From a marine actinobacterium PHSC20C1 (GTDB lineage Bacteria; Actinomycetota; Actinomycetes; Actinomycetales; Microbacteriaceae): a stretch of DNA of 64,000 nt. This document shows positions 45,924-54,002 of the stretch, piece by piece. Position 1 is the stretch's first letter. Each line of letters opens with the position of its first letter. A program made the position numbers and the translations under genes. Under the pieces are notes generated by a model. It was given only the letters and a program-made list of their open reading frames with translations, did not search any database and was not told the origin of the DNA. The stretch lies in NCBI GenBank assembly GCA_000153145.1, contig CH672415.1, positions 765,208 to 829,207 on the forward strand. The letters are read 5' to 3'.

Positions 45924-47297
45924 ATGATTAACGGTGATGTCTCTTTCTGGTGGAGCCAGGTCGGGCGCGACGCCCCTCGTGCCCCACTGCCCGGTTCGCT
46001 CCGCGCCGATGTCTGCATCGTCGGCGCTGGCTACACGGGACTCTGGACCGCCTACTATCTGAAGAAGGCGGCACCGCAACTGCGAGTCGTCATTCTTGAG
46101 CAACGATTTGCTGGCTACGGCGCATCGGGCCGCAACGGCGGCTGGCTGACGAATGCTGTGACCGGCGGGCGCGACCAATACGTCACAACGCATGGCAGGG
46201 ACGCCACTGCGCGCTTCCAAACGCACATGAATGAGACTGTCGACGAGGTCATTCGGGTCGCTGCCCTTGAGGGCATCGATGCTGACATCGTCAAGGGCGG
46301 CGAGTTCACTGTGGCGTACGACGCACCGCAACAAAGTCGGCTCGTTGCATCAGTGCGCGCCGAACACTTGTGGTCGATGACGGATGTCGAACTTCTCTCG
46401 GCGAAAGAGGCGACCGATCGTATCAACGTAGTCGGCACGACCGGGGCCAGCTGGCACCCCCACTGCGCGCGCATTCAGCCAGCGAAGCTCGCTGCAGGTT
46501 TAGCCCGTGTCGTAGAGGCACTGGGCGTTGAGATTTACGAAGACACCCGCGTAAGCGAAATTTTGCCGCGCCGTGCCGTCACTGACCGCGGCACTGTTGA
46601 GGCCGAATTCGTGGTGCGCGCGACCGAGGGCTTCACGGCGGGCCTAAAAAACTTGCACCGCGCGTGGTTGCCGATGAACTCCTCACTCATCGCCACTGAG
46701 CCACTGAACGCTCAAGTTTGGGATTCCATTGGGTGGAACGGTCGTGATGCTCTCGGCGATATGGCGCACGCATACATGTACGCGCAACGCACCGCCGATG
46801 ACCGGATCGCGATTGGCGGGCGCGGCGTGCCATACCGATTCGGATCGAAAACCGATTCTGACGGCCAAACGCCGTCGAGCACGGTCGAACTTCTTCGCGG
46901 CATCCTTCACCGTTTCTTTCCCGCGACCGCCGACGCCGCCATCGATCACGCTTGGTCCGGCGTACTCGGAGTTCCACGCGACTGGGCAGCAACAGTCGGA
47001 CTCGACCACAACAGCGGGCTAGCGTGGGCCGGTGGCTATGTGGGTACGGGGGTAACAACCACGAACCTCGCCGGCAGAACGCTCACCGACCTGATCCTCG
47101 GAACCCCGAGCACTCTGACCGAGCTGCCCTGGGTAAATCACCGGGTGCGCAACTGGGAACCAGAGCCATGTCGGTGGCTTGCCGTCACAGCGCTCTATCA
47201 GGCTTATTCCATGGCAGACCACGCCGAGTTCACTCGGCGCACCACGACTTCCCCTCTAGCGACGATCGCTGACGTGGTTTCCGGGCGCGGCCACTAA
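45924..47297 (+). CDS. FAD-dependent oxidoreductase, DAO family
   Basis: The 457-residue enzyme has the FAD-binding dinucleotide fold DVCIVGAGYTGLWTAYYL at residues 30-47, the second DAO motif GYGASGRNGGWLTNAV, and a C-terminal FAD contact WAGGYVGTGVTTTNLAGR. The opening FWWSQVGRDAPRAPLPGSL resembles amine/gamma-glutamylputrescine oxidase-like members. It oxidises an amine or amino acid, but which is not clear. The ribosome site is weak. It is preceded by Pr6Pr on the same strand, 93 bp apart. Confidence 0.85.
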   Translation: MINGDVSFWWSQVGRDAPRAPLPGSLRADVCIVGAGYTGLWTAYYLKKAAPQLRVVILEQRFAGYGASGRNGGWLTNAVTGGRDQYVTTHGRDATARFQTHMNETVDEVIRVAALEGIDADIVKGGEFTVAYDAPQQSRLVASVRAEHLWSMTDVELLSAKEATDRINVVGTTGASWHPHCARIQPAKLAAGLARVVEALGVEIYEDTRVSEILPRRAVTDRGTVEAEFVVRATEGFTAGLKNLHRAWLPMNSSLIATEPLNAQVWDSIGWNGRDALGDMAHAYMYAQRTADDRIAIGGRGVPYRFGSKTDSDGQTPSSTVELLRGILHRFFPATADAAIDHAWSGVLGVPRDWAATVGLDHNSGLAWAGGYVGTGVTTTNLAGRTLTDLILGTPSTLTELPWVNHRVRNWEPEPCRWLAVTALYQAYSMADHAEFTRRTTTSPLATIADVVSGRGH

Positions 47298-47361
47298 GCA
47301 AAACGAAGGGTTGACCCAAAAGCTAGGTCGACAGGTGTTGCGAGTAGGGCGGGATAAGGAA

Positions 47362-47387
47362 AGTCCCCGGGCACGAGGCCCGGGGAC
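47362..47387 (-). terminator. Terminator between the FAD oxidoreductase and GH5 genes
   Basis: AGTCCCCGGGC and GCCCGGGGACT form an 11-bp perfect stem with a 5-nt loop. On the minus strand a T-rich tail (TTTCCTT) follows, so it best serves the GH5 gene. It may also stop the oncoming FAD-oxidoreductase transcript. Confidence 0.75.
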
Positions 47388-47421
47388 TACCGATTTACTT
47401 CACATGCCGTACGTCAATGAA

Positions 47422-50259
47422 TCAGTACGAAGAAACCACTGATACCTCATCAATTGACCACCACTGCGGAGCCGATCCCGTCTGGGTAACCCGGATGTAC
47501 CGAGCGCTAATCGGAGTGATCGAGATTGGACGCTTCCACCCGTACGCTATTCCCGTAGCGCCAGTTGTCCACGTAACTCCATCGACGGATGTTTCCAGGT
47601 CGAAACCTCGTGGGTAGTCCCACGTCGCCCCAGAGGGAGTCTGCACGGTGACCATGGCGACAGTCTTGTTTGACCCCATGTCGATGCGATACCACTCGCC
47701 GCCCGCCATCGCTTGCCCGCTACTCCATGATGTCCCGTTCGCACCGTCTATTCCGCCAGCTGTAGAAGTGCCAGCCGCTGTCGACGATGCCGAGGCGGTC
47801 CAGCCGGTATGGCTAATCGCTGTTGGCGAATAGCTAGATAAGCCCCCGGCGTATTTCGCCAGGGTAGCAACGAACCTCGTGTTCTTCGTGAAATTAGCGG
47901 TACCGAACTTTCCTACCTTCGACACGAACGTAGACGAGTTATCGCTGTTGATAATCGGCACCGGATTGGGGTTGTCGTAGTACATCCCCCAATAGGCGAA
48001 GCCATCGTTTGCGGATCCTTTGACCTTGTACGTCCAGGCGGACCACGAGACACTCTGCGCGTTCAGCCCAGCCATGAAGCGCGACCACACGTCATCGTTG
48101 TAGTAAAGCGAGTATTCGCCATACAGCATCGGCACGCCTGGGTTGGCGAGCTTTGCTGGCAACCCAGCGAGTTCGTTGGTTACGAGTTGGTTCTGAGCAG
48201 TCCAGTCCTTCGAGTTGGGCATGTCGTAGGGATGGTACTCATATACAACGTTCGTCCACCCATAAGTCGACGGCGATGCGATGGAGTTCAGGCTGAAGAA
48301 CGCACCGAGGAAGATCGTGTGGTCCGAGTCAATGGCCCGAACGGCGTCGTATAGCCGATCGTAATAGTCGCTTTTTTGAGCAACATCATCGGCGTCCTCG
48401 CCGTAGTCGATCAGTGGCTCATTGATAAGGTCGTAGCCGGCGACGCCTGGATTGCCGTTGTACCGGGTTGCGATGGCCTTCCAGATATCCTCTGTCCAGT
48501 TCTGGTAGGTGGCACTCCCCCAGAAGCCGTTGGGGTTCGGTCCAATCCGGCCGCAACTACCCCAAGGGCATCCACCTCCTGGCACAGTATGAAGATCGAT
48601 GAGTACGTACATGCCGCGTGCGGACGCCTCGCTGATCACCCAATCAAGCTTGTTCCACGGGTTTGACTTCCATGTACCGTCGAGGTTCAGAAGGGTATTC
48701 CACCCCACTGGCACCCGGATAAAATTCATACCCGTTGCAGCAATGTTGTCGAGGTCTGTCGTCGTTAGCCACGCATCTTGGTGAGCATTGATGATTGTCT
48801 GCGCTCCGGCGCCACCGAACCGTGACGTCAGCGTGTTGTTGAGCGAATAGTCGTCGTTGTATAAACCTGCAGTCAGTTCACCGACGGACCACCACCGTGC
48901 GGATGTCGCGGTCTGTACGATGCGGAAGTAGCGAGCAGCTTGCGCAACGAAATGGATCGTGGTGGCTTTGTGCGTTCCCACGCCGGAGGCGACGGTCGTC
49001 CAACTTGAACCATTCTTAGAGAGCTGAAGGTTGTATCCGCGGGGGTAGTCCTGCTCATCTGACGTGTTCTTGGCAGCGTCTGTTGTGACGTTGTTCATCG
49101 TGATGAGTGCGCCCATGTCTACGCTGAGCGTCTGTCCGCTCGATTGGGCCACGCCGGTCGTCCAGCGTGAACTCGTTGAGTTGTCGGCCACGTTAGTTGG
49201 CGAAGCCCCAACGCTTGAGCTGATGACCCAACCTCCGCGATCGAGGTTGTTGCCCGAGGAGATCGCAATCTCAGCGATCGACCACCATTGCGCAGACGTG
49301 CCATTAGAGGCGATGCGCAGATAGCGGCCTCCCTTCCCGCCTTGGAAGTCGGCTTGGATTACCCGGTTAGTGCCAAATCCACTCGCTACGTGAGTGAACG
49401 CCACGTTGTCATACGACGTGTACACGTCCCAAATTCGGGGAAAGTCGTTAGATGTCGCGGCGCCTGAGTCAAAGAGCACCTTGTCCATGTCGACGTTGCG
49501 ACCGAGGTCGATTGTGTATGTCTGACCTGGAGCCTGAGGTGCTCCGCTCTGCCATACCGTGGCCACGTCTCCGTCCAGCGCCAAACTTGGCGTTGTTCCG
49601 CCTGCGGTCGACGATGCCGTCGCTGTGTGTGTTCCGTTGAAGAGTACTGGATCGTTGAAGAGGTTGATCTCCCCCACCGACCATAAGGTACCGGCGACAG
49701 CGGTCTGCGAGATCCGCACATATCGCACAACCTGCGGACTGAATTTCGCGGTTGTTACACCGTCGGTACCTGCCTGGTTGGCCACACTTTTCCAGGCAGT
49801 GCCATTGTTCGATGTCTCAATTGCGATATTGCGTGGATACTGACCCGAGTTGTTTGAGTTGTCGATCGAGAGCCGATTGAATAGCGTCGGGGCGCCCAGA
49901 TCGAGGCGGATCCATTCCGAGCCGGTTTGGTTACTGTTTGTGGTCCAGCGCGTTGTTGAGGCACCATCGAGGGCAGAGCTCGGTGTACCCGCCGAGGCGG
50001 TTATCGTCCAGCCGGTACGGTCGACCGCGAATTCACCCAGCGGTGACATCCAGTCTTCTTGGGCGAGCCACCCACCAACATTCGTTCCGCGGAGATTGAC
50101 GGTGGCGCCGGTGCCCGAGTTCTTTTTTAGCACGGCTCCGCTCGCCTTGATGAAGTCGGAAGCGCCGATGGCGACTGCTTCCGCTTCCAATGCCGGTGTG
50201 GCCAATGTCGCCACCAGGGCTGACGCCACGATTGTCGCAACAATCATCCTTTTCTTCAT
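47422..50259 (-). CDS. Secreted GH5-family glycosidase with three inserted and one C-terminal discoidin domains
   Basis: The 945-residue protein has a signal peptide (residues 1-28, cleavage near AEA). The GH5 strand 1 motif LRGTNVGGWLAQEDW is at 56-70. Residues about 76-466 are three F5/8 type C (discoidin) domains in series (WWSIAEI, WWSVGEL endings), and then GH5 resumes at DYSLNNTLTSRFG. Acid/base Glu614 is in DLINEPL and nucleophile Glu715 in MLYGEYS. A fourth discoidin domain lies at 818-942. It probably hydrolyses beta-glucan (exo-1,3/1,4-type relatives), with the discoidin modules binding polysaccharide. AAGGAGG precedes the ATG. Confidence 0.9.
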   Translation of the reverse strand: MKKRMIVATIVASALVATLATPALEAEAVAIGASDFIKASGAVLKKNSGTGATVNLRGTNVGGWLAQEDWMSPLGEFAVDRTGWTITASAGTPSSALDGASTTRWTTNSNQTGSEWIRLDLGAPTLFNRLSIDNSNNSGQYPRNIAIETSNNGTAWKSVANQAGTDGVTTAKFSPQVVRYVRISQTAVAGTLWSVGEINLFNDPVLFNGTHTATASSTAGGTTPSLALDGDVATVWQSGAPQAPGQTYTIDLGRNVDMDKVLFDSGAATSNDFPRIWDVYTSYDNVAFTHVASGFGTNRVIQADFQGGKGGRYLRIASNGTSAQWWSIAEIAISSGNNLDRGGWVISSSVGASPTNVADNSTSSRWTTGVAQSSGQTLSVDMGALITMNNVTTDAAKNTSDEQDYPRGYNLQLSKNGSSWTTVASGVGTHKATTIHFVAQAARYFRIVQTATSARWWSVGELTAGLYNDDYSLNNTLTSRFGGAGAQTIINAHQDAWLTTTDLDNIAATGMNFIRVPVGWNTLLNLDGTWKSNPWNKLDWVISEASARGMYVLIDLHTVPGGGCPWGSCGRIGPNPNGFWGSATYQNWTEDIWKAIATRYNGNPGVAGYDLINEPLIDYGEDADDVAQKSDYYDRLYDAVRAIDSDHTIFLGAFFSLNSIASPSTYGWTNVVYEYHPYDMPNSKDWTAQNQLVTNELAGLPAKLANPGVPMLYGEYSLYYNDDVWSRFMAGLNAQSVSWSAWTYKVKGSANDGFAYWGMYYDNPNPVPIINSDNSSTFVSKVGKFGTANFTKNTRFVATLAKYAGGLSSYSPTAISHTGWTASASSTAAGTSTAGGIDGANGTSWSSGQAMAGGEWYRIDMGSNKTVAMVTVQTPSGATWDYPRGFDLETSVDGVTWTTGATGIAYGWKRPISITPISARYIRVTQTGSAPQWWSIDEVSVVSSY

Positions 50260-50354
50260 GATCCTCCTTGATCACAGCCAAGCGCCGTACCGAGCTGGCG
50301 CATGCGGACCTGCGTCCACGGCGATAGCCTCCCAGAAGATCTAACACTTTGTCT

Positions 50355-50373
50355 AGTATTTAAAATAAATACT
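50355..50373. promoter_or_regulatory. Perfect AT-rich palindrome upstream of the GH5 gene
   Basis: AGTATTTA-AAA-TAAATACT is a perfect 8+8 inverted repeat about 95 nt upstream of the GH5 start, in a locally AT-rich patch. It looks like a repressor or activator site for the hydrolase gene. The remaining 222-bp gap to tRNA-Met shows no other gene. Confidence 0.5.
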
Positions 50374-50481
50374 GAATAAAGTCTAAAGTGGGCCGATGCC
50401 CGCCCGCGGCCTCAGTGTGGCCTCACAAGCAGGAGCCTCGGGGCTTGCCCGGAATCAGAACCAAGACCATGATTGTCTCGG

Positions 50482-50555
50482 TAGGGCGGATGGGACTTGA
50501 ACCCATGACCGACGGATTATGAGTCCGCTGCTCTAACCAGCTGAGCTACCGCCCC
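50482..50555 (-). tRNA. tRNA-Met (CAU anticodon), probably elongator
   Basis: The minus strand folds as a cloverleaf: acceptor GGGGCGG with CCGCCCT (G1-U72), D arm GCTCAGCTGGTTAGAGC, anticodon loop CTCATAA, T loop GGTTCAAGTCC. The CCA end is not encoded. It lacks the initiator C-A mismatch, so it is elongator Met or lysidine-type Ile2; the context ACTCATAATC resembles actinobacterial Met elongators. Confidence 0.85.
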
Positions 50556-50673
50556 GTGCCCGCACGAGTGCGAACGCGTATCTACGTTACCGGCAAATCG
50601 GGTGCACAGAGTGTCACGCCATCCGGCGGATGTGTCGCGCCGCCGAGCATCCTCCATTATGAATCTTCGCGGG

Positions 50674-50919
50674 CTAGGGACTTTCCTTGACTGGCAGCCG
50701 GGTGGATGCGACCTGGATCGAGATTCCCACTGCGACGAGCACGCTCAAGAGCAGCGCGACAACGCCTGACCAAAACGCCACACCATAAGAGTCTGGAGCA
50801 GGACTGGCATCCATTTGCGGCTCCAAATAGAACCAAATCGTGGCACCGGCGTTGACACCCAGCACGAGTATCGCGACCGGTAAAAACCATGCAGCGATCA
50901 GCAGCAGTCGCAGGCCCAT
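50674..50919 (-). CDS. Small two-helix membrane protein
   Basis: The 81-residue protein has two hydrophobic helices (residues 2-32 LLLIAAWFLPVAILVLGV and 45-68 FWSGVVALLLSVLVAVGIS) and short ends. AGGAG lies 7 nt before the ATG. No family recognised. It lies between tRNA-Met and dps, divergent from dps. Confidence 0.65.
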   Translation of the reverse strand: MGLRLLLIAAWFLPVAILVLGVNAGATIWFYLEPQMDASPAPDSYGVAFWSGVVALLLSVLVAVGISIQVASTRLPVKESP

Positions 50920-51039
50920 GAAGATCTCCTAACAGTGGGTCTTGTGAAATACGAGACTAAATCAATACCGCCACGAGAGCTACCGCGCGCGTTCGGCATC
51001 CTCTCGAAAAACTTTGAGCAGGCTCTCAACCAGCGCTCG

Positions 51040-51045
51040 TAGCGT
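51040..51045 (+). promoter_or_regulatory. -10 box of dps, leaderless
   Basis: TAGCGT ends 6 nt before the ATG at 51052 with no ribosome binding site. Confidence 0.5.
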
Positions 51046-51051
51046 TACAAC

Positions 51052-51594
51052 ATGACAGATTCACAGAAAGCGCAGACCACAAGTCCAGCAAAGTCTGGTG
51101 CTCGCAAAACTCGGCTGCAAAATGCGGAGCACGGCTTCACAGCTTCAAAGGGTCTCACTGACCGCATGCAACAAGTACTCGTTGATCTGCTCGAACTTCA
51201 GTTACAGGGCAAGCAAGCCCACTGGAATGTGGTCGGTAAGAACTTCCGCGATACCCACCTCGTACTCGACGAGATCATTGACTTAGCTCGCGGCTTTAGC
51301 GACACCATTGCCGAGCGGATGCGCGCACTCCACGCCACCCCAGACGGCCGCAGCGATACGGTTGCAGCAACAACAACGCTCCCCGAGTTTCCGGCGGGTG
51401 AAGTTGACACCTCGCACACGATCGATCTGCTGACAGAGCGACTCGAAGGCACCGTCGCAACCATCCGTGAGGTTCACGACCCCATCGACGAAGAAGACCC
51501 TACAAGCGCAGACCTGCTGCACGCCATCATCGAAAGCCTCGAACAGTATGCGTGGATGGTCTCAGCAGAAAACCGTACGCCCGCCAAAAAATAA
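51052..51594 (+). CDS. dps: Dps-family ferritin-like protein
   Basis: The 180-residue protein is a four-helix bundle of the Dps type that stores iron, protects DNA and consumes peroxide. Ferroxidase ligands are in KQAHWNVVGKNFRDTHLVLDEI (His and Asp/Glu), with the partner DTSHTIDLLTERL and SLEQYAWMVSAENR segment. The N terminus has a Lys/Arg-rich tail (SPAKSGARKTR) that could bind DNA. A terminator follows directly. Confidence 0.93.
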   Translation: MTDSQKAQTTSPAKSGARKTRLQNAEHGFTASKGLTDRMQQVLVDLLELQLQGKQAHWNVVGKNFRDTHLVLDEIIDLARGFSDTIAERMRALHATPDGRSDTVAATTTLPEFPAGEVDTSHTIDLLTERLEGTVATIREVHDPIDEEDPTSADLLHAIIESLEQYAWMVSAENRTPAKK

Positions 51595-51631
51595 TCGCTA
51601 GGCGACTCTGAACGTCATCGCGATGTCACTC

Positions 51632-51670
51632 ACGAGAGCGTCTCTAGGCAGAGGCGCTCTCGTTATTTTT
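51632..51670 (+). terminator. Terminator shared by dps and the GT4 gene
   Basis: A 14-bp stem with one wobble (ACGAGAGCGTCTCT with its partner, loop AGGC) is followed by TATTTTT. The stop codon of the convergent glycosyltransferase gene (51644-51646) falls within the stem, so the 3' coding end of that gene doubles as terminator DNA. Confidence 0.85.
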
Positions 51671-52930
51671 GCCCAAAGCTGCCGGGTCGGTGACCTCTTC
51701 GCCACGATACAGACTCTCGAACGTATCCAGAGTGCGCTGGATGTCGTGAGCAGCCACGATCGCCAGGCTCTCTTTCTTCAACCTGAGCAGCTCTTTCGCG
51801 GGCAACGTCAGCACCTTAGTGAGCTTCGCGGCCAGATCCTCAATATTGCCTGGCTCAAACAGGAAGCCGTTCTCACCGTCATGAACAAGATGAGGTAGTG
51901 CCATCGCATTCGCGGCGACAACAGGCAGACCTGACGCCATTGCTTCCATGGTTGAAATGCTCTGAAGCTCCGCAATCGACGGCATCGCAAACACCGATCC
52001 GCGTTGGAGTGCATCGCGAAGTTGGTCCTGCTCAACAAAACCGGTGAGCGTGACTTGATCTTCAAGACCCAAACTCGCAACGAGCGCACGGAGTTTGCCC
52101 TCAAGCTCTCCCCCGCCCACAATTTCGAGCTTGACGTTGAGCTCGCGATCCATGATTGAGACAGCACGAATCAGTTTGTCGATCTGCTTTTCTTCAGCCA
52201 ACCGCCCCAAAAACACAATCAGGTTCTCGGGTTTCGGCTCAAGGTTGCCGTTGTAGCCGTCAGCATTAATGCCACACGACACCGCAATCACGTTGCGCAC
52301 TGAGGTGTTCTCTTCGAGATAGTCGGCAGCTCGGCGTGTAGGCGTCGTCACACGTTCAGCGCGAACAAAGGAACGAGCAGCAGCATCCCACCCCATGCGG
52401 ATTGCTTTCTCGCGCATAAAACGCGGGATGATTCGCGCGTGGTCTAGCAAATTTTCGGGCATGAAGTGGTTGGTACCCACCAGCCGGATGCCGCGTTTGC
52501 GACCCTCAATCGTCATGCCGCGGCCGATGATGATGTGAGACTGAAAGTGGATGACATCGGGCTTAATGCGATCGAGAACGATTGCCGAATTGCGCCTAAT
52601 GCGCCACGGCAGCGAGAAACGCAACCACGGGTGACCCAACCAACGCCAAGAGTAGAGACGGTGCAACGTCATCTTCTGACCCTCATGGGTCTCCACCATC
52701 TGGCCAAGCTTCTTATTGGAATACGAGGGGGCCACGATGTGGACATCGTGCCCGCGCTCGGCCAGCCCAGCGGCGAGCCTCGCAATGAAAGTAGCTGCAC
52801 CATTAATTTGAGGCCAAAAGGTGTCAGCACCAATAAGGATGCGAAGTCGCGGTTTGCCTTCGTGGGGCGAGCGTTTCACAGCGGAAGTCACAGTCGAAGA
52901 GTTCCTTAAGAATTTTGCGTCACGAGCCAA
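51644..52930 (-). CDS. GT4-family glycosyltransferase
   Basis: The protein has up to 428 residues and a GT-B fold. The acceptor half starts with GADTFWPQINGAATFIARLAAGLAERGHDVHIV, and the donor half has IVFLGRLAEEKQIDKLI and the nucleotide-sugar motif MPSIAELQSISTMEAMASGLPVV, GENGFLFEPGN. Relatives include PimB/MshA-like mannosyl- and glucosaminyltransferases, and the closest use is likely a membrane glycolipid. The start is uncertain: TTG 52930 is the first, and GTG 52891 (VTSAVKRSP) has AAGGAAC 12 nt upstream. The DMT transporter gene precedes it. Confidence 0.85.
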   Translation of the reverse strand: MARDAKFLRNSSTVTSAVKRSPHEGKPRLRILIGADTFWPQINGAATFIARLAAGLAERGHDVHIVAPSYSNKKLGQMVETHEGQKMTLHRLYSWRWLGHPWLRFSLPWRIRRNSAIVLDRIKPDVIHFQSHIIIGRGMTIEGRKRGIRLVGTNHFMPENLLDHARIIPRFMREKAIRMGWDAAARSFVRAERVTTPTRRAADYLEENTSVRNVIAVSCGINADGYNGNLEPKPENLIVFLGRLAEEKQIDKLIRAVSIMDRELNVKLEIVGGGELEGKLRALVASLGLEDQVTLTGFVEQDQLRDALQRGSVFAMPSIAELQSISTMEAMASGLPVVAANAMALPHLVHDGENGFLFEPGNIEDLAAKLTKVLTLPAKELLRLKKESLAIVAAHDIQRTLDTFESLYRGEEVTDPAALGKNNESASA

Positions 52931-53020
52931 CTCGTTTGAGACCCGGTCAGGTCAACGGCACCTAATAACGTACCCCACACTGCGACCAATCGCGGGTTGC
53001 TCAGCCGGGCTTGGGGAAAC

Positions 53021-53962
53021 CTATGACTTGAGTTGCGGGTGGTGCTTCGAGAGCAAGAACACACCCCAAATAGCAATCGCGCCGGTAATCACAAATGCGA
53101 TCACTGCCCACAGCGGCGCGTCAGACGCCTCGCCCAACACGATGATGCCCACGGAAACAGCAACCAACGGATCAACGACAGTGAGCCCCGCCACAACCAG
53201 ATCAGGAGGCCCAGACGCGTAAGCAGTCTGCACGAAATAAGAACCGAGCAGAGAGGCCGCAATCAACCCGACAATGCACAACACGGTCAGCAGATCAGTG
53301 CTCTCGAACCCTAAACCCAAAATTACGATTGTCTTGATGCGGTCGATGACCACTTTTGCGAGGGTTGCCACAAAACCAAACAACATTCCGGCGCCCAGAA
53401 TGTAAAAGACCGGCGATGCATTCTTGCGAAAGATCATGAACAAGACGATCCAGCCGGCCAAAACAATTACCAAGACGATCAACACGATCGACAATTCCCG
53501 CGCCGCAATCGGCGTCGACTTAGCGAACATTGCCGCAAGCGCAACAAACACGCCAACACCGCCAACACACATCACGATCGCTCGAATCGAAATGGCATCC
53601 AATCGAATCTTGGTCAATCGTGAGTTCATAATTGCTGTCATCACTAGCGCGACGGCGCCGAGAGGCTGAACCACCATAATCGGTGCGATTGCCAGACTCG
53701 ACAGTTGGAAAACAATTGCGAAACCAAGAAACGCCGTGCCGATCACCCAGGACGGCCGAGCCAACAACGCTCTGATTTGGGCGAAGTCCAAGCCTGAACT
53801 AGCTTCCCCACCGTGAAATTTCTCCATGCGGGCGACGCCGCGGTGCTGAAATTGTGCACCCAGCGACAGGAGAATGGCACCAATGAGGGCCAGCGGGATT
53901 CCCACCGCCTGCGATGGGGTGAGACTGATCTGATCGGTGAGGTCAAGAATGTCCGGCGGCAC
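53021..53962 (-). CDS. DMT-family membrane transporter
   Basis: The 313-residue protein has about nine helices: GIPLALIGAILLSLGAQFQHRG, GTAFLGFAIVFQLSSLAIAPIMVVQPLGAVALVMT and AGLTVVDPLVAVSVGIIVLGE. Such long-loop DMT members next to GT4 glycosyltransferases are common in Actinobacteria; transport of a lipid or glycan precursor is possible but unproven. The start is GTG, leaderless. The stop lies 91 nt before the glycosyltransferase TTG. Confidence 0.83.
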   Translation of the reverse strand: MPPDILDLTDQISLTPSQAVGIPLALIGAILLSLGAQFQHRGVARMEKFHGGEASSGLDFAQIRALLARPSWVIGTAFLGFAIVFQLSSLAIAPIMVVQPLGAVALVMTAIMNSRLTKIRLDAISIRAIVMCVGGVGVFVALAAMFAKSTPIAARELSIVLIVLVIVLAGWIVLFMIFRKNASPVFYILGAGMLFGFVATLAKVVIDRIKTIVILGLGFESTDLLTVLCIVGLIAASLLGSYFVQTAYASGPPDLVVAGLTVVDPLVAVSVGIIVLGEASDAPLWAVIAFVITGAIAIWGVFLLSKHHPQLKS

Positions 53963-53968
53963 CCGTCA

Positions 53969-53974
53969 AATGTA
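53969..53974 (-). promoter_or_regulatory. -10 box of the DMT transporter gene, leaderless
   Basis: TACATT on the minus strand ends 6 nt before GTG 53962. Confidence 0.5.
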
Positions 53975-53976
53975 CT

Positions 53977-53987
53977 CGGTTCAACCG
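53977..53987. promoter_or_regulatory. Dyad between the DMT and def promoters
   Basis: CGGTT-C-AACCG sits exactly between the two back-to-back -10 boxes. It could be an operator acting on both genes or simply a shared promoter part. Confidence 0.3.
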
Positions 53988-53990
53988 GGA

Positions 53991-53996
53991 TATTCT
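53991..53996 (+). promoter_or_regulatory. -10 box of def, leaderless
   Basis: TATTCT ends 6 nt before the def ATG at 54003. Only 40 bp separate the def start from the DMT start. Confidence 0.55.
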
Positions 53997-54002
53997 GGGT
54001 GC

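Noticed and set aside
45524-45931. Open frame running through the Pr6Pr gene end into the gap before the FAD oxidoreductase
   Set aside because: Its last 30 residues (ALVGTCGGALKVDNF and a charged tail) looked peptide-like, but there is no start or ribosome site in the gap, and the rest is a shadow of Pr6Pr.
46115-46474. Antisense frames opposite the FAD oxidoreductase gene (several over 100 codons)
   Set aside because: All are shadows of the DAO-family gene; none shows domain features.
50482-50555. Initiator tRNA (fMet)
   Set aside because: The first acceptor pair is G-U rather than the unpaired C-A type of initiators, and the anticodon stem lacks the three G-C pairs.
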